Translations under genes and position numbers: made by a program
The notes under the pieces: generated by a model
What the model saw: only the letters and a program-made list of their open reading frames with translations
Database searches by the model: none
Told to the model about the DNA's origin: nothing
DNA from: Polyangia bacterium
GTDB taxonomy: Bacteria; Myxococcota_A; Polyangia; Nannocystales; Nannocystaceae
DNA length: 64,000 nt
Direction of reading: 5' to 3'
Assembly (NCBI GenBank): GCA_030424595.1
Contig: JAUHWG010000010.1
Location: 186,001 to 250,000, forward strand
In this document: piece after piece, positions 9,283-18,171 of the stretch
How the letters are laid out: each line of letters opens with the position of its first letter
How positions within the stretch are numbered: the stretch's first letter is position 1

Positions 9283-9930
9283 ATGGCAGACACCGTAAAA
9301 AAGAAGCGGACTCGGCGGATCCGCGAGACCGTGCGTGAAGAGACCCGCGCGGCCTACCGCCAGGCGATCCTCGACGCCGCCGCCAAGACCTTCGGTCGCC
9401 TCGGCTTTCACGAGGCGAAGATGGCGGACATCGCCGCCGAGGCCGGGGTCGCCGCGGGCACCCTCTACAACTACTTCGACTCGAAGGACGAGATCTTCGC
9501 GTCGATGCTCCAGCAGGCGCAGGAGCGCTTCATCGAGATGATCCAGGCGGTGAGCGAGGACGAGCCCGACCCGCTCCAGCGGGTCCTCGCGTTTCTCCAG
9601 ACCTCCTACGCCTTCCTCGAAGAGGGAGGTCCGCTCTTCGCCATCTACCTCCGCCAAGGGGGGCTCGCGGAGTGGTCGCGGCAGCGCCTCCAGGAGAGCG
9701 ACGACCGGCTCTTCAAGCACTACACGGCACTCCTCGAGGAGACCTTCGCCGAGGCGATCGACGCGGGGCTTCTCCGCGAGGACGTCTCTCCTCCCGACCT
9801 CGCGGCGATGCTCGCCGGCCTCTCGGACGCGCAAGTCTTCTCCTGGGTGAGGCGCGGCTGCCCTGCCGACCTGATCGCCCGGGCATCGCTCGTCTTCGAC
9901 ATCTTCCTCAACGGGGCCACCAAACGATGA
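9283..9930 (+). CDS. TetR/AcrR family transcriptional repressor of the RND efflux operon
   Basis: 215 residues from ATG 9283; a GTG at 9241 in the same frame overlaps the palindromic operator and is less likely. The basic N-terminus precedes the TetR helix-turn-helix (AILDAAAKTFGRLGFHEAKM, ADIAAEAGVAAGTLYNYFDS) at about residues 28-70. The C-terminal two-thirds is an all-helical ligand and dimer domain ending LVFDIFLNGATKR. Its stop overlaps the start of the RND adaptor (ATGA at 9927-9930), so regulator and pump are translationally coupled. Such regulators usually release DNA when a pump substrate binds. The ligand is unknown. Confidence 0.88.
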   Translation: MADTVKKKRTRRIRETVREETRAAYRQAILDAAAKTFGRLGFHEAKMADIAAEAGVAAGTLYNYFDSKDEIFASMLQQAQERFIEMIQAVSEDEPDPLQRVLAFLQTSYAFLEEGGPLFAIYLRQGGLAEWSRQRLQESDDRLFKHYTALLEETFAEAIDAGLLREDVSPPDLAAMLAGLSDAQVFSWVRRGCPADLIARASLVFDIFLNGATKR

Positions 9931-10892
9931 AAAGCTCGCCCATGCGACGCACCCTCCCCTTCGCCCTCCTCTTCGCCCTCCTCTTCGCCCTCCAGGTCGC
10001 CTGCGGCGGCGGCGAGGAGGGGAGCACGACCCTCCCGTCCCCGGACAAGAGCTCGCCCGAGATCCCGGTGCCCGCCCCCGCCGATGACAAGCCCGGCGCC
10101 GGCAAGGCCGGCAAGGTCGCGACCGAGGGCCGCTACGTCGGCCGCGTTCTCCCCCGCGAGTCCGCCGAGCTCGGCCCCAAGATGAGCGGCACCCTGACCG
10201 CCGTCAGCGTCGACGAGGGCGACATGGTCAAGAAGGGCCAAGTGCTCTTCCGGGTCTCCCCGGGGACGATGCGCCTCCAGGTCGACTCGGCCGCGGCCGC
10301 CCTCGAAGGGGCGACCCTCGCCCGCGACGAGGCCCAGCGCGAGCTCGATCGCCAGCAGAAGCTCGCCGCCAAGGGCAGCGTCTCCAACGTCGTCGTCGAG
10401 CGCACCCAGGCCAACTACGACGCGGCCGTCAACGCGGTCGAGCGGGCCCAGGTCGGGGTGTCGATGAGCAAGCGGGCCCTCGGCGACACCTCCGTCACCT
10501 CGCCGATCAGCGGCGTGGTCGCGCAGAAGCTCAAGAACGTCGGCGAGACCGTGACGATGATGCCGCCGACGACGGTCCTCGTGATCCAGGACCAGAGCGC
10601 GCTCGAGCTGCGGGTCCGGGTCCCGGAGAACCAGCTCCGGGTCCTCCGCCCTGGCAGCGAGGTCGTCGCCCACTTCTCAGCGCTCGAGCTCAGCCGGCCG
10701 GCGCGGATCGACCGGATCATGCCGACCATCGATCCGATCACCCGGACGATCGAGGTCGTCGCCGAGGTCAACAACGACGACGACCTCCTCCGCCCGGGGA
10801 TGTACGTCGAGGTCGAGGTAGGCGGCGAGGCGAGCAAGCCCGCCGCCGGGGCAGAGGCGGCCGCAAAAGACGGCGAGGAGGCAGAGGGATGA
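9927..10892 (+). CDS. RND efflux periplasmic adaptor (membrane fusion lipoprotein)
   Basis: 321 residues from ATG 9927, which overlaps the stop of the TetR gene. The signal MRRTLPFALLFALLFALQVAC ends in a lipidation-type Cys. The domain order is that of AcrA/MexA: a lipoyl half (GRVLPRESAELGPKMSG, VDEGDMVKKGQVLFRV), a coiled-coil hairpin about residues 120-185 (AAAALEGATLARDEAQRELD), the second lipoyl half (VTSPISGVVAQKLKNVGETV) and a beta-barrel (LELRVRVPENQLRVLRPGSEV). It joins the inner-membrane pump to a TolC channel. Its 3' end overlaps the pump gene by four bases (ATGA at 10889-10892). Confidence 0.92.
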   Translation: MKSSPMRRTLPFALLFALLFALQVACGGGEEGSTTLPSPDKSSPEIPVPAPADDKPGAGKAGKVATEGRYVGRVLPRESAELGPKMSGTLTAVSVDEGDMVKKGQVLFRVSPGTMRLQVDSAAAALEGATLARDEAQRELDRQQKLAAKGSVSNVVVERTQANYDAAVNAVERAQVGVSMSKRALGDTSVTSPISGVVAQKLKNVGETVTMMPPTTVLVIQDQSALELRVRVPENQLRVLRPGSEVVAHFSALELSRPARIDRIMPTIDPITRTIEVVAEVNNDDDLLRPGMYVEVEVGGEASKPAAGAEAAAKDGEEAEG

Positions 10893-13800
10893 AGCTCGCA
10901 GAGCTCTCAGTCAAGCGACCGGTCCTCGCGACGATGCTGATCGCCGCGCTGATGGTCTTTGGTTTCTTCGCCCTCCCGCGGATCGGCGTCGAGCTCTTCC
11001 CCAACGTCGAGTTCCCGATCATCACCGCGACCGTCGTCTACCCCGGCGCCGACCCGGCGACGATGGAGTCGAAGGTCGCCGATCCGATCGAGGAGGCGCT
11101 CCAGGGCCTCGGCGGGGTCAAGCGGATGACCTCGCGCAACCTCGAGGGGGTCACCCAGGTGATCATGGAGTTCGAGCTCGAGGTGGACGGCAACCAAGCC
11201 CTCCAGGACGTCCGCGACAAGGTCTCGGCGATCGAGCGCAACCTCCCCTCGGGGATCGATCCGCCCGTCGTGCAGAAGTTCGACACCGGCGCGACGCCGG
11301 TCCTCTCGGTCGCCCTCGCCGGCGATCTCTCGGTCCAGGACCTGACCAAGATCGCCAAGGACACGGTCAAGCAGCGGATCCAGCAGGTCCCCGGCGTCGG
11401 CGAGGTCTCCCTCGTCGGCGGCCGCGAGCGCGAGATCAAGATCATCGTCGACCCGGCGCGCCTGGCCGGCTACGGCCTCACCGTCGAGGACGTCAGCCGC
11501 TCGATCCAGGCCCAGAGCCTGGAGATGCCCGCCGGCTACATCAAGCTCGGCTCCCGCGAGCTGACCGTGAAGACCCGCGGCGAGGCCAAGAGCGTCGCCG
11601 AGATCGGCGAGATCGCGCTCACGGCGGGCGGCGGGGCTGCGCTTCGGATCCGCGACATCGCCGAGATCGTCGACGGGGTCGAGGACGCCCGCTCGGCCTC
11701 GTTCCTCAACGGCGAGCCCGCGATCTCCCTGGTCGTCCGCAAGCAGAGCGGCGCGAACACGGTCGCGATCGCGGAGCGCGTCCGCGCCGAGATCGATCGC
11801 CTGAGGCCCGAGCTCGACAAGCGGGGGGTCCAGCTCGAGATCCCCTCCGACAGCTCGACCTTCGTCTCGATCGCGATCGACAACGTCCGCGACGACCTGC
11901 TGATCGGCGCCCTGCTGACGATCATCATCATCCTCCTCTTCCTCCACGACATCCGCGCGACCTTCATCGCCGCCCTCGCGATCCCGACCAGCATCGTCGG
12001 CACCTTCGCCTTCATGGAGGTGATGGGCTTCTCCTTCAACAACCTGACGATGCTGGCGCTCTCGCTCTCGATCGGCATCCTCGTCGACGACGCGATCGTC
12101 GTGATCGAGAACATCTACCGCCACCTGGAGATGGGGAAGTCGCGGCGCCGCGCCGCCCTCGACGCGACCAACGAGATCGGCTTTGCCGTGATCGCGACGA
12201 CCCTCTCGATCGTCGCCGTCTTCGTCCCCGTCGCCTACATGCAGGGGATCATCGGCCGCTTCTTCTTCCAGTTCGGGATCACGGTCGCGACCGCGGTCCT
12301 GATCTCGATGCTCGTCTCCTTCACCCTGACGCCGATGCTCTCGTCGCGGCTGATGCGGCACGGCGGCCACGAGGAGGAGCCCGGGGTCTTCGCCAGCGCC
12401 TTCAACCGCGGCTTTGCCGTGATCGAGCGGGGCTACGCCGCGATCCTCGGCTGGTGCCTGAGCCACCCCTGGCTGACGGTCTTCGCCGCCATCGGCACCC
12501 TCGCCTTCTCCATCATCCTGGTCTCCCAGGTCCCCGGCGAGTTCGTCCCCCAGGATGATCGCTCGGAGTTCTCGATCGGCGTGGAGCTGCCGACCGGCAC
12601 CAGCCTCGAGTCGACGATCGCCGCCACCACAGCGGTCGCCGCCGACGTCCGCGAGAACCTCCCGGGGATCCGCGGCACCTTCACGACCGTGGGCGAGGGC
12701 GCCCAGGGCCAGGTCAACCGCGGCAAGATCGCCATCTCCTTAGAGCGGCCGCACGACCGCACCTTCAGCCAGAAGCAGGCGATGTCGTGGGTCCGCGCGC
12801 GGATGGCCGACGTCGAGGGGGCGAACATCACCGTCCAGATCATCGACGCCATCGGCGGCGACTCGGGCTTTCGCTCGCAGCCGATCCAGTTCTCGATCCG
12901 CGGCTCAGACCTGGACGAGGTCGTCGCCGCCGCCGAGGCGCTCAAGGTCGAGCTCGAGGCGACGGGCTCCTTCGTCGACCTCGACACCACCTACCGCGGC
13001 GGCAAGCCGGAGGTCGGGATCGAGATCGACCGCAACAAGGCGGCCGACCTCGGCATCCCGGTCGTGACGATCGCCCAGACCATCCGCGCCCTCGTCGCGG
13101 GCGACGCGGTGTCGTCCCTCAAGGACGGCGCCGACATCTACGACGTCACCCTGCAGATGTCCGAGGAGGACAGGTCGGCCCTCGAGTCCCTGACCAACCT
13201 CAAGGTCCGCGCGCCGAACGGCAACCTCATCGACCTCGCCAACCTGGTCCGCCCGGTCCGCGATGAGGGACCGAGCGAGATCGAGCGCTCGAACCGCCTG
13301 CGTCAGGTGGTCGTCCTCGCCGACATCAAGGGGATCGCCCTCGGCGAGGCCCAGCAGATCGTCGAGGCCGCGGCGGCTCGGGTCGTCCCGGGGCACCTGA
13401 GCACCTCGTTCCTCGGCAACGCCGAGATGATGATCGACTCGTTCATCGCGATGCTCACCGCCCTGGGCCTCGCCGTGATCCTCGTCTACATGATCCTCGC
13501 CGCCCAGTTCGACTCGCTGATCCAGCCGGTGACGATCATGATCTCGCTGCCCCTGAGCGTGATCGGGGCCTTCGGCGGCCTCTTCCTCTCAGGCATGACC
13601 CTGAACCTCTTCTCCTTCATCGGCATCATCATGCTGATGGGGCTGGTGACGAAGACCGCGATCCTGCTGGTCGACTTCGCCAACGCGGAGCGGGCCAAGG
13701 GGATCGGCCTGCGCGAGGCGCTGATCAGCGCCGGTGTCATCCGCATCCGGCCGATCTTTATGACCTCGGCGGCGACCATCTTCGGCATGGTCCCGGTCGC

Positions 13801-14185
13801 GCTCGCCCTCGGCGAGGGCGGGGCCTCGCGGGCGCCGATGGCGGTCTGCGTGATCGGCGGGATGATCACCTCCACCGCCCTGACGCTGGTCGTGATCCCG
13901 GTCGTCTACCAGCTCTTCGATCGCCTGGTCACAGCCCGGGCGATCAAGACCATCGGCCGCAAGCTCTTCGGCGCCGACCTCGAGCCGGAGGAGACCGAGC
14001 TCGACGTCGACATCCGGATCGAGGACGCCTGGGCCCCTGCGCCCAAGGTCACCGCCCCGCCCGAGCCTGAGCCCGAGATCGTCGACGTCGAGTACGTCGC
14101 GATCGATCTCGGCGAGTTCGCGGCGACCAGCGCTGCAGATCTGCAGATGCCGAAGCTCGTCCGTGAGGACAAGCCCGAGGCCTGA
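10889..14185 (+). CDS. RND efflux permease, AcrB/HAE1 type
   Basis: 1098 residues, close to the usual AcrB length plus a C-terminal tail of about 60 residues rich in Glu and Pro. The N-terminus (KLAELSVKRPVLATMLIAAL) is the first membrane helix. Two large periplasmic loops alternate with two bundles of membrane helices. GILVDDAIVVIENIYRH around residues 398-414 carries the paired Asp of the proton relay. A late FSFIGIIMLMGLVTKTAILLVDF marks the second bundle. It pumps hydrophobic or amphiphilic compounds from periplasm or inner membrane using proton flow. It is cotranscribed with adaptor, regulator and TolC channel. Confidence 0.95.
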   Translation: MKLAELSVKRPVLATMLIAALMVFGFFALPRIGVELFPNVEFPIITATVVYPGADPATMESKVADPIEEALQGLGGVKRMTSRNLEGVTQVIMEFELEVDGNQALQDVRDKVSAIERNLPSGIDPPVVQKFDTGATPVLSVALAGDLSVQDLTKIAKDTVKQRIQQVPGVGEVSLVGGREREIKIIVDPARLAGYGLTVEDVSRSIQAQSLEMPAGYIKLGSRELTVKTRGEAKSVAEIGEIALTAGGGAALRIRDIAEIVDGVEDARSASFLNGEPAISLVVRKQSGANTVAIAERVRAEIDRLRPELDKRGVQLEIPSDSSTFVSIAIDNVRDDLLIGALLTIIIILLFLHDIRATFIAALAIPTSIVGTFAFMEVMGFSFNNLTMLALSLSIGILVDDAIVVIENIYRHLEMGKSRRRAALDATNEIGFAVIATTLSIVAVFVPVAYMQGIIGRFFFQFGITVATAVLISMLVSFTLTPMLSSRLMRHGGHEEEPGVFASAFNRGFAVIERGYAAILGWCLSHPWLTVFAAIGTLAFSIILVSQVPGEFVPQDDRSEFSIGVELPTGTSLESTIAATTAVAADVRENLPGIRGTFTTVGEGAQGQVNRGKIAISLERPHDRTFSQKQAMSWVRARMADVEGANITVQIIDAIGGDSGFRSQPIQFSIRGSDLDEVVAAAEALKVELEATGSFVDLDTTYRGGKPEVGIEIDRNKAADLGIPVVTIAQTIRALVAGDAVSSLKDGADIYDVTLQMSEEDRSALESLTNLKVRAPNGNLIDLANLVRPVRDEGPSEIERSNRLRQVVVLADIKGIALGEAQQIVEAAAARVVPGHLSTSFLGNAEMMIDSFIAMLTALGLAVILVYMILAAQFDSLIQPVTIMISLPLSVIGAFGGLFLSGMTLNLFSFIGIIMLMGLVTKTAILLVDFANAERAKGIGLREALISAGVIRIRPIFMTSAATIFGMVPVALALGEGGASRAPMAVCVIGGMITSTALTLVVIPVVYQLFDRLVTARAIKTIGRKLFGADLEPEETELDVDIRIEDAWAPAPKVTAPPEPEPEIVDVEYVAIDLGEFAATSAADLQMPKLVREDKPEA

Positions 14186-14202
14186 GCCCACCTGAGGAAG
14201 CT

Positions 14203-15831
14203 ATGCCCCTCCACTCTAGCGTTGTCCTCGTGTCCCTCGGGGCACTCCTCTTCGCGGCGCCGGCGAAGGATCCGAAGCCAGCCGCCGACGGGACCGCCGA
14301 TCGGGCCGCCGACGCGAGCGCAGACCCGGCCGGCCCGATCGAGCCCGAGGGTCCGCCTCCGCCCGTCATCACCGCGCCCGCGCCGATCGACGAGACCGAG
14401 TACGAAGACCCGCTGCTCGACGCGCTCGCGCCGGTCAGCGGCGGGCTCAAGGCCGACGACGTCGCCCGCAACGCCCTCCGCGCAGCGCCGTCGATCGGGG
14501 TCTACACCGCCGAGCTGCAGCAGGCGGCGGCCCGGGTCGATCAGACGATGATCAACTTCCTGCCGCAGCTCCAGGGGAGCGCCGGCTACAGCCGCCTCTC
14601 CAAGGTCAATTCAGCCCTCGGCGGCGGCGCACTGGTGGGTGCGCAGAACGCAGGCCCGGTCGCGATCGGCCCCTGCCCCGGCGGCGCGGGCCAGTGCGTG
14701 GTCGACAGCGCGGGAGTGCCCATCGGCGCGGCGCCCTTCGCCTTCACCTTCCCGCTCAACTCCTACTCGCTCCAGGCCCAGCTCTCGATCCCCCTCTCGG
14801 ACTACGTGCTCTCGCTGACGCCCGCCCGGCGCTCGTCGAAGGCGACCAAGGAGGCCGCCCGCCTCGCCCGCGAGGCGGAGATCATCAAGGTCGAGGTCGA
14901 CGCGAGGATGGCCTACTACAACTGGCTGCGCACCATCGCCTCGGTGGTCGTCGCCCGCGCCTCGGTCGAGCGGAGCAAGGCGCGCCTCACCGACGCCGAG
15001 GCTGCCTTCGAGGCCGGCGTCATCTCCAAGGCCGACGTGCTCCGGCTCGACTCGCTCGTCGCCTCTACCGAGGCCGGCGTCGTCGAGGCGGAGGCGATGA
15101 GGTCGCTCGCCGCCCGCCACCTCGCGGTGATGATGAACCAAGACTCGGTCGACTTCGCGGTCGGCGAGGACGTCCTGAGCGCGCCAAAGCCCTCCTCCAA
15201 GTTCCGCGAGCTCGAGGGGGCGATCCAGACCGCCCACGACGGCCGCCGCGAGCTCCTCTCGCTCAAGGCCAACGGCACCGCCCTGCAGCAGGGGGTCAAG
15301 GCGACGCGGGCGAGCTACTACCCACGCCTCGACGGCTTCGCCGACGGCGTCTACGCCAACCCGAACCAGCGCTTCTTCCCGATGACCCAGGAGTGGAACG
15401 CCTCGTGGTCGGTCGGCGTCCGCCTCAGCTACTCGCTCAACCAGACCCTCCGGGCCCGGGCCGACATCGCCGTGCTCAAGGGCGATGTCCGCAAGCTCGC
15501 CCACCAAGAGGAGGCGCTGCGCCGGGCGATCACGATGGAGGTCACCCAGGCCTACCTCGATCGTCAGCGGGCCCTCGCGGCGATCGAGCTCAACACCCGC
15601 GCGGTCCGCTCGTCCGCCGAGGCCTACCGGGTCGCCGCCGACCTCTACCAGGCCGGTGAGGCGACCACGACGGACATCATCGACGCCGAGATCGCCCGCG
15701 TCAGCACCACGCTCCAGGACTTCAACGCCAAGATCGACCTCCGCGTCGCCGAGATGAAGCTGCGCTACGCGGTGGGGGAGCTGGAGCCTATCGAGCCCCT
15801 CACGGTCGACGATCGCGGTCGCCCCGGCTGA
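14203..15831 (+). CDS. TolC family outer membrane efflux channel
   Basis: 542 residues; GAGGAAGCT just before ATG 14203 is a good ribosome binding site, 17 bases after the pump gene. A signal peptide (VVLVSLGALLFAAPAKD) is followed by an acidic, Pro-rich stretch. Two related halves of helical and strand segments follow (for example INFLPQLQGSAGYSRLS and ASYYPRLDGFADGVYANPN, plus AYYNWLRTIASVVVARASVE and AYLDRQRALAAIELNTRAV), the duplicated plan of TolC. It should form the trimeric exit duct of the tripartite pump. It completes the TetR-adaptor-pump-channel operon. Confidence 0.9.
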   Translation: MPLHSSVVLVSLGALLFAAPAKDPKPAADGTADRAADASADPAGPIEPEGPPPPVITAPAPIDETEYEDPLLDALAPVSGGLKADDVARNALRAAPSIGVYTAELQQAAARVDQTMINFLPQLQGSAGYSRLSKVNSALGGGALVGAQNAGPVAIGPCPGGAGQCVVDSAGVPIGAAPFAFTFPLNSYSLQAQLSIPLSDYVLSLTPARRSSKATKEAARLAREAEIIKVEVDARMAYYNWLRTIASVVVARASVERSKARLTDAEAAFEAGVISKADVLRLDSLVASTEAGVVEAEAMRSLAARHLAVMMNQDSVDFAVGEDVLSAPKPSSKFRELEGAIQTAHDGRRELLSLKANGTALQQGVKATRASYYPRLDGFADGVYANPNQRFFPMTQEWNASWSVGVRLSYSLNQTLRARADIAVLKGDVRKLAHQEEALRRAITMEVTQAYLDRQRALAAIELNTRAVRSSAEAYRVAADLYQAGEATTTDIIDAEIARVSTTLQDFNAKIDLRVAEMKLRYAVGELEPIEPLTVDDRGRPG

Positions 15832-15954
15832 GCCCATACCGGCCCGACCCGCGGCGAGGCGGTCTGGGCCCTCCGCGAGGGGGCCTGTGAGCGTCCACGC
15901 CTTTCGCTGGGGCCGCGAAGATGCTAATTCGTGAGCCCCGTAGAGGCTCTAGCG

Positions 15955-16455
15955 ATGAAAACACTCAAGCTCAACCATGTGATCAACTGCACCCCCGAGC
16001 GCTTCTGGCAGGTCTTCTTCGACCAGGAGTTCAACCGCTGGCTCTACCTCGACGGGATGCACTTCACCAAGTACGAGACCGTCCGCCAAAGCGAAGGCCC
16101 CAACGTCGAGCGGGTCGTCCGCGGCGAGCCCAAGGTCGATCTCCCCAAGCCGATCCAGAAGGTGCTCGGCGGTAACTTCGGCTACGAGGAGACCGGCACC
16201 TTTGACGCCGCGAGCAAGACCTGGCGGTGGAAGATGCGCCCCGGGGCGATGGCCGACAAGATGCGCATGGAGGGCACGGTGCGGTGTGAGGATGCGGGCG
16301 GCGGCAAGTGCCGACGGATCGCTGAGATCACGATCGAGGCGAAGATCTTCGGCATCGGCAAGATGGTCGAGAAGACCTCCGAGAAGGAGATGGAGAGCGG
16401 CTGGAACGACAGCGCGAGCTTGATGAACCGCTGGCTCGCGGATCATCCGGCCTAG
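15955..16455 (+). CDS. DUF2505 (SRPBCC/START-like) protein
   Basis: 166 residues. AGAGG at 15942-15946 sits eight bases before ATG 15955, favouring it over an upstream GTG at 15931. The sequence TERFWQVFFDQEFNRWLY-type opening (here PERFWQVFFDQEFNRWLYL) and the alternating strands with a long final helix (GWNDSASLMNRWLADH) fit the DUF2505 branch of the SRPBCC fold. These are cytoplasmic proteins with a deep hydrophobic pocket. No catalytic residue or partner is evident. It follows the efflux operon but has its own gap of 123 bases. Confidence 0.75.
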   Translation: MKTLKLNHVINCTPERFWQVFFDQEFNRWLYLDGMHFTKYETVRQSEGPNVERVVRGEPKVDLPKPIQKVLGGNFGYEETGTFDAASKTWRWKMRPGAMADKMRMEGTVRCEDAGGGKCRRIAEITIEAKIFGIGKMVEKTSEKEMESGWNDSASLMNRWLADHPA

Positions 16456-16719
16456 GAGGCCGTCGAAGACCCGCGGAGGCGGCCGGCGACGAGCGCGGCC
16501 CGGCGGCCCGCGAGGCCCCTCGTCATCCTCGGATGGCTTGCCTCGCGCTCAGCGGGCGTGTAGGTTGTGCGCGATTCGCAGGGGACCACACTGGACCCCG
16601 CGACTCCAACCGGGGAGTTCCCGTTCACCGCGGGGCCTCCCCGTTGCCGCATCAACGCGGCCCATTCTTCTCCAGGCGTCCGGCAGCCAGAGATCTGTGC
16701 CCGCCGGACCGAGACCACT
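16456..16719 (+). other. Long leader upstream of the helicase gene
   Basis: 264 bp with no convincing gene. It contains several GC-rich self-complementary stretches near 16600-16660 (for example CCGCGGGG and CCCCG segments). Bacterial DEAD-box helicase mRNAs often have long regulated 5' leaders, so this may be one; no specific element is recognised. Confidence 0.3.
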
Positions 16720-18075
16720 ATGACATCGACCTCTTCCGCGCCCCTGCTGCGCAACGACCACGATACCCAGACGGCCGCCCCCGAGGGGGTGTTCGCCGCC
16801 CTCCGCCCCGAGCTCCAGCGCGCCATCGCTGACGCCGGCTACACCACACCGACGCCGATCCAAGAGCGGAGCATCGCCCACCTCCTGGAGGGCCGCGACC
16901 TCCTCGGCAGCGCCCAGACCGGCACCGGCAAGACCGCGGCCTTCACCCTGCCGCTCCTCCAGCGCCTCGCCGCTAGCAACAAGCGGCCGGGTCGCGGCGC
17001 CCCGCGGGCGCTGATCCTCGCCCCGACCCGCGAGCTCGCGGCCCAGATCGCCGACAGCATCAAGACCTACGGCCGCTACCTCCGGCTCAGCCACACCGTG
17101 ATCTTCGGCGGGGTCAGCCAGTTCCACCAGGTCAAGGCCCTCGGCCGCGGCGTCGACATCCTCGTCGCCACCCCCGGGCGCCTCCTCGACCTGATGCAGC
17201 AGGGCTTCATCAACCTGGGCGAGGTCGAGGTCTTCATCCTCGACGAGGTCGACCGGATGCTCGACATGGGCTTCATCCCCGACATCAAGCGGGTGCTCGC
17301 GAAGATCCCCGCCAAGCGTCAGACCCTCTTCTTCTCAGCGACGATGGCCCCGAAGATGGTCGAGCTCGCGAGCACGATGGTCCGCGATCCTATCCAGGTG
17401 ACGATCACCCCGGATCAGCCCGCGGTCGAGCGGATCGCCCAGAAGGTGCTCTTCCTCGACAAGCGCGACAAGGACACCGTCCTCGTCAACATCCTCAAGG
17501 AGTCGGGCCACAACAAGGCGATCATCTTCACGCAGATGAAGTACGCCGCCAACCGGGTCGTCGAGAAGCTCCAGGAGGTCGGCATCTCCTCCGCGGCGAT
17601 CCACGGCAACAAGAGCCAGGCTGCGCGTACGCGGGCCCTCGACGGCTTCAAGCAGGGCCGCTTCCGGGTCCTCGTCGCCACCGACGTCGCCGCCCGCGGC
17701 CTCGACGTCGACGACATCACCCACGTGATCAACTACGATCTGCCGATGGAGGCCGAGACCTATGTGCATAGGATCGGCCGGACCGCCCGCGCGGGCGCCG
17801 AAGGTGACGCGATCTCGTTCTGCACCGCAGAGGATCGCGCCCTCCTCCGCTCGATCGAGCGGCTCCTCGGCGAGGAGGTCAACGCCGACCTCGAGCACGA
17901 GTTCCACTGCGAGGATGCCCGCCGATCCACCCTGCCCGCGCCGAAGAACTTCGGCCGCGGCGCGAGTCGCCAGGGCCGCGGCGGCGGCGGTGGCCGTGGT
18001 GGCGGCGGCGGTGGTCGTGGCGGCGGCGGCGGTGGCCGTGGTGGCAATCCGCGCCGCAGCAGCGGCCGCCGCTAG
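16720..18075 (+). CDS. DEAD-box-type ATP-dependent RNA helicase, RhlE-like, with Gly-rich tail
   Basis: 451 residues from ATG 16720. The helicase core has a Q motif (TTPTPIQ, 42-48), Walker A AQTGTGKT (65-72), PTRELA (102-107), TPGR (151-154), motif II DEVD (175-178), SAT and HRIGRTARAG. Motif II reads DEVD instead of DEAD, followed by the RhlE-typical RMLDMGF. The last 45 residues are a Gly/Arg tail with repeated GRGGGGG units, a likely RNA-binding extension seen in cold-adapted helicases. It would unwind short RNA duplexes in ribosome assembly or RNA turnover. The upstream ATG at 16567 gives a low-complexity leader without homology. Confidence 0.93.
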   Translation: MTSTSSAPLLRNDHDTQTAAPEGVFAALRPELQRAIADAGYTTPTPIQERSIAHLLEGRDLLGSAQTGTGKTAAFTLPLLQRLAASNKRPGRGAPRALILAPTRELAAQIADSIKTYGRYLRLSHTVIFGGVSQFHQVKALGRGVDILVATPGRLLDLMQQGFINLGEVEVFILDEVDRMLDMGFIPDIKRVLAKIPAKRQTLFFSATMAPKMVELASTMVRDPIQVTITPDQPAVERIAQKVLFLDKRDKDTVLVNILKESGHNKAIIFTQMKYAANRVVEKLQEVGISSAAIHGNKSQAARTRALDGFKQGRFRVLVATDVAARGLDVDDITHVINYDLPMEAETYVHRIGRTARAGAEGDAISFCTAEDRALLRSIERLLGEEVNADLEHEFHCEDARRSTLPAPKNFGRGASRQGRGGGGGRGGGGGGRGGGGGGRGGNPRRSSGRR

Positions 18076-18171
18076 GCATCCCGCGAAGAGCAGACCTGCG
18101 CTCGCCCGTCGCCATGATTCGGGAGCCTCGACGGGCGATGCTGCGGGCGCGACCCTGCCCATTCTCGCGAC

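Noticed and set aside
10907..12466. 519-codon minus-strand frame opposite the RND pump
   Set aside because: Composition is almost only Asp, Arg, Gly, Glu, Val, as expected for antisense of GC-rich coding DNA; the pump on the plus strand is unmistakable.
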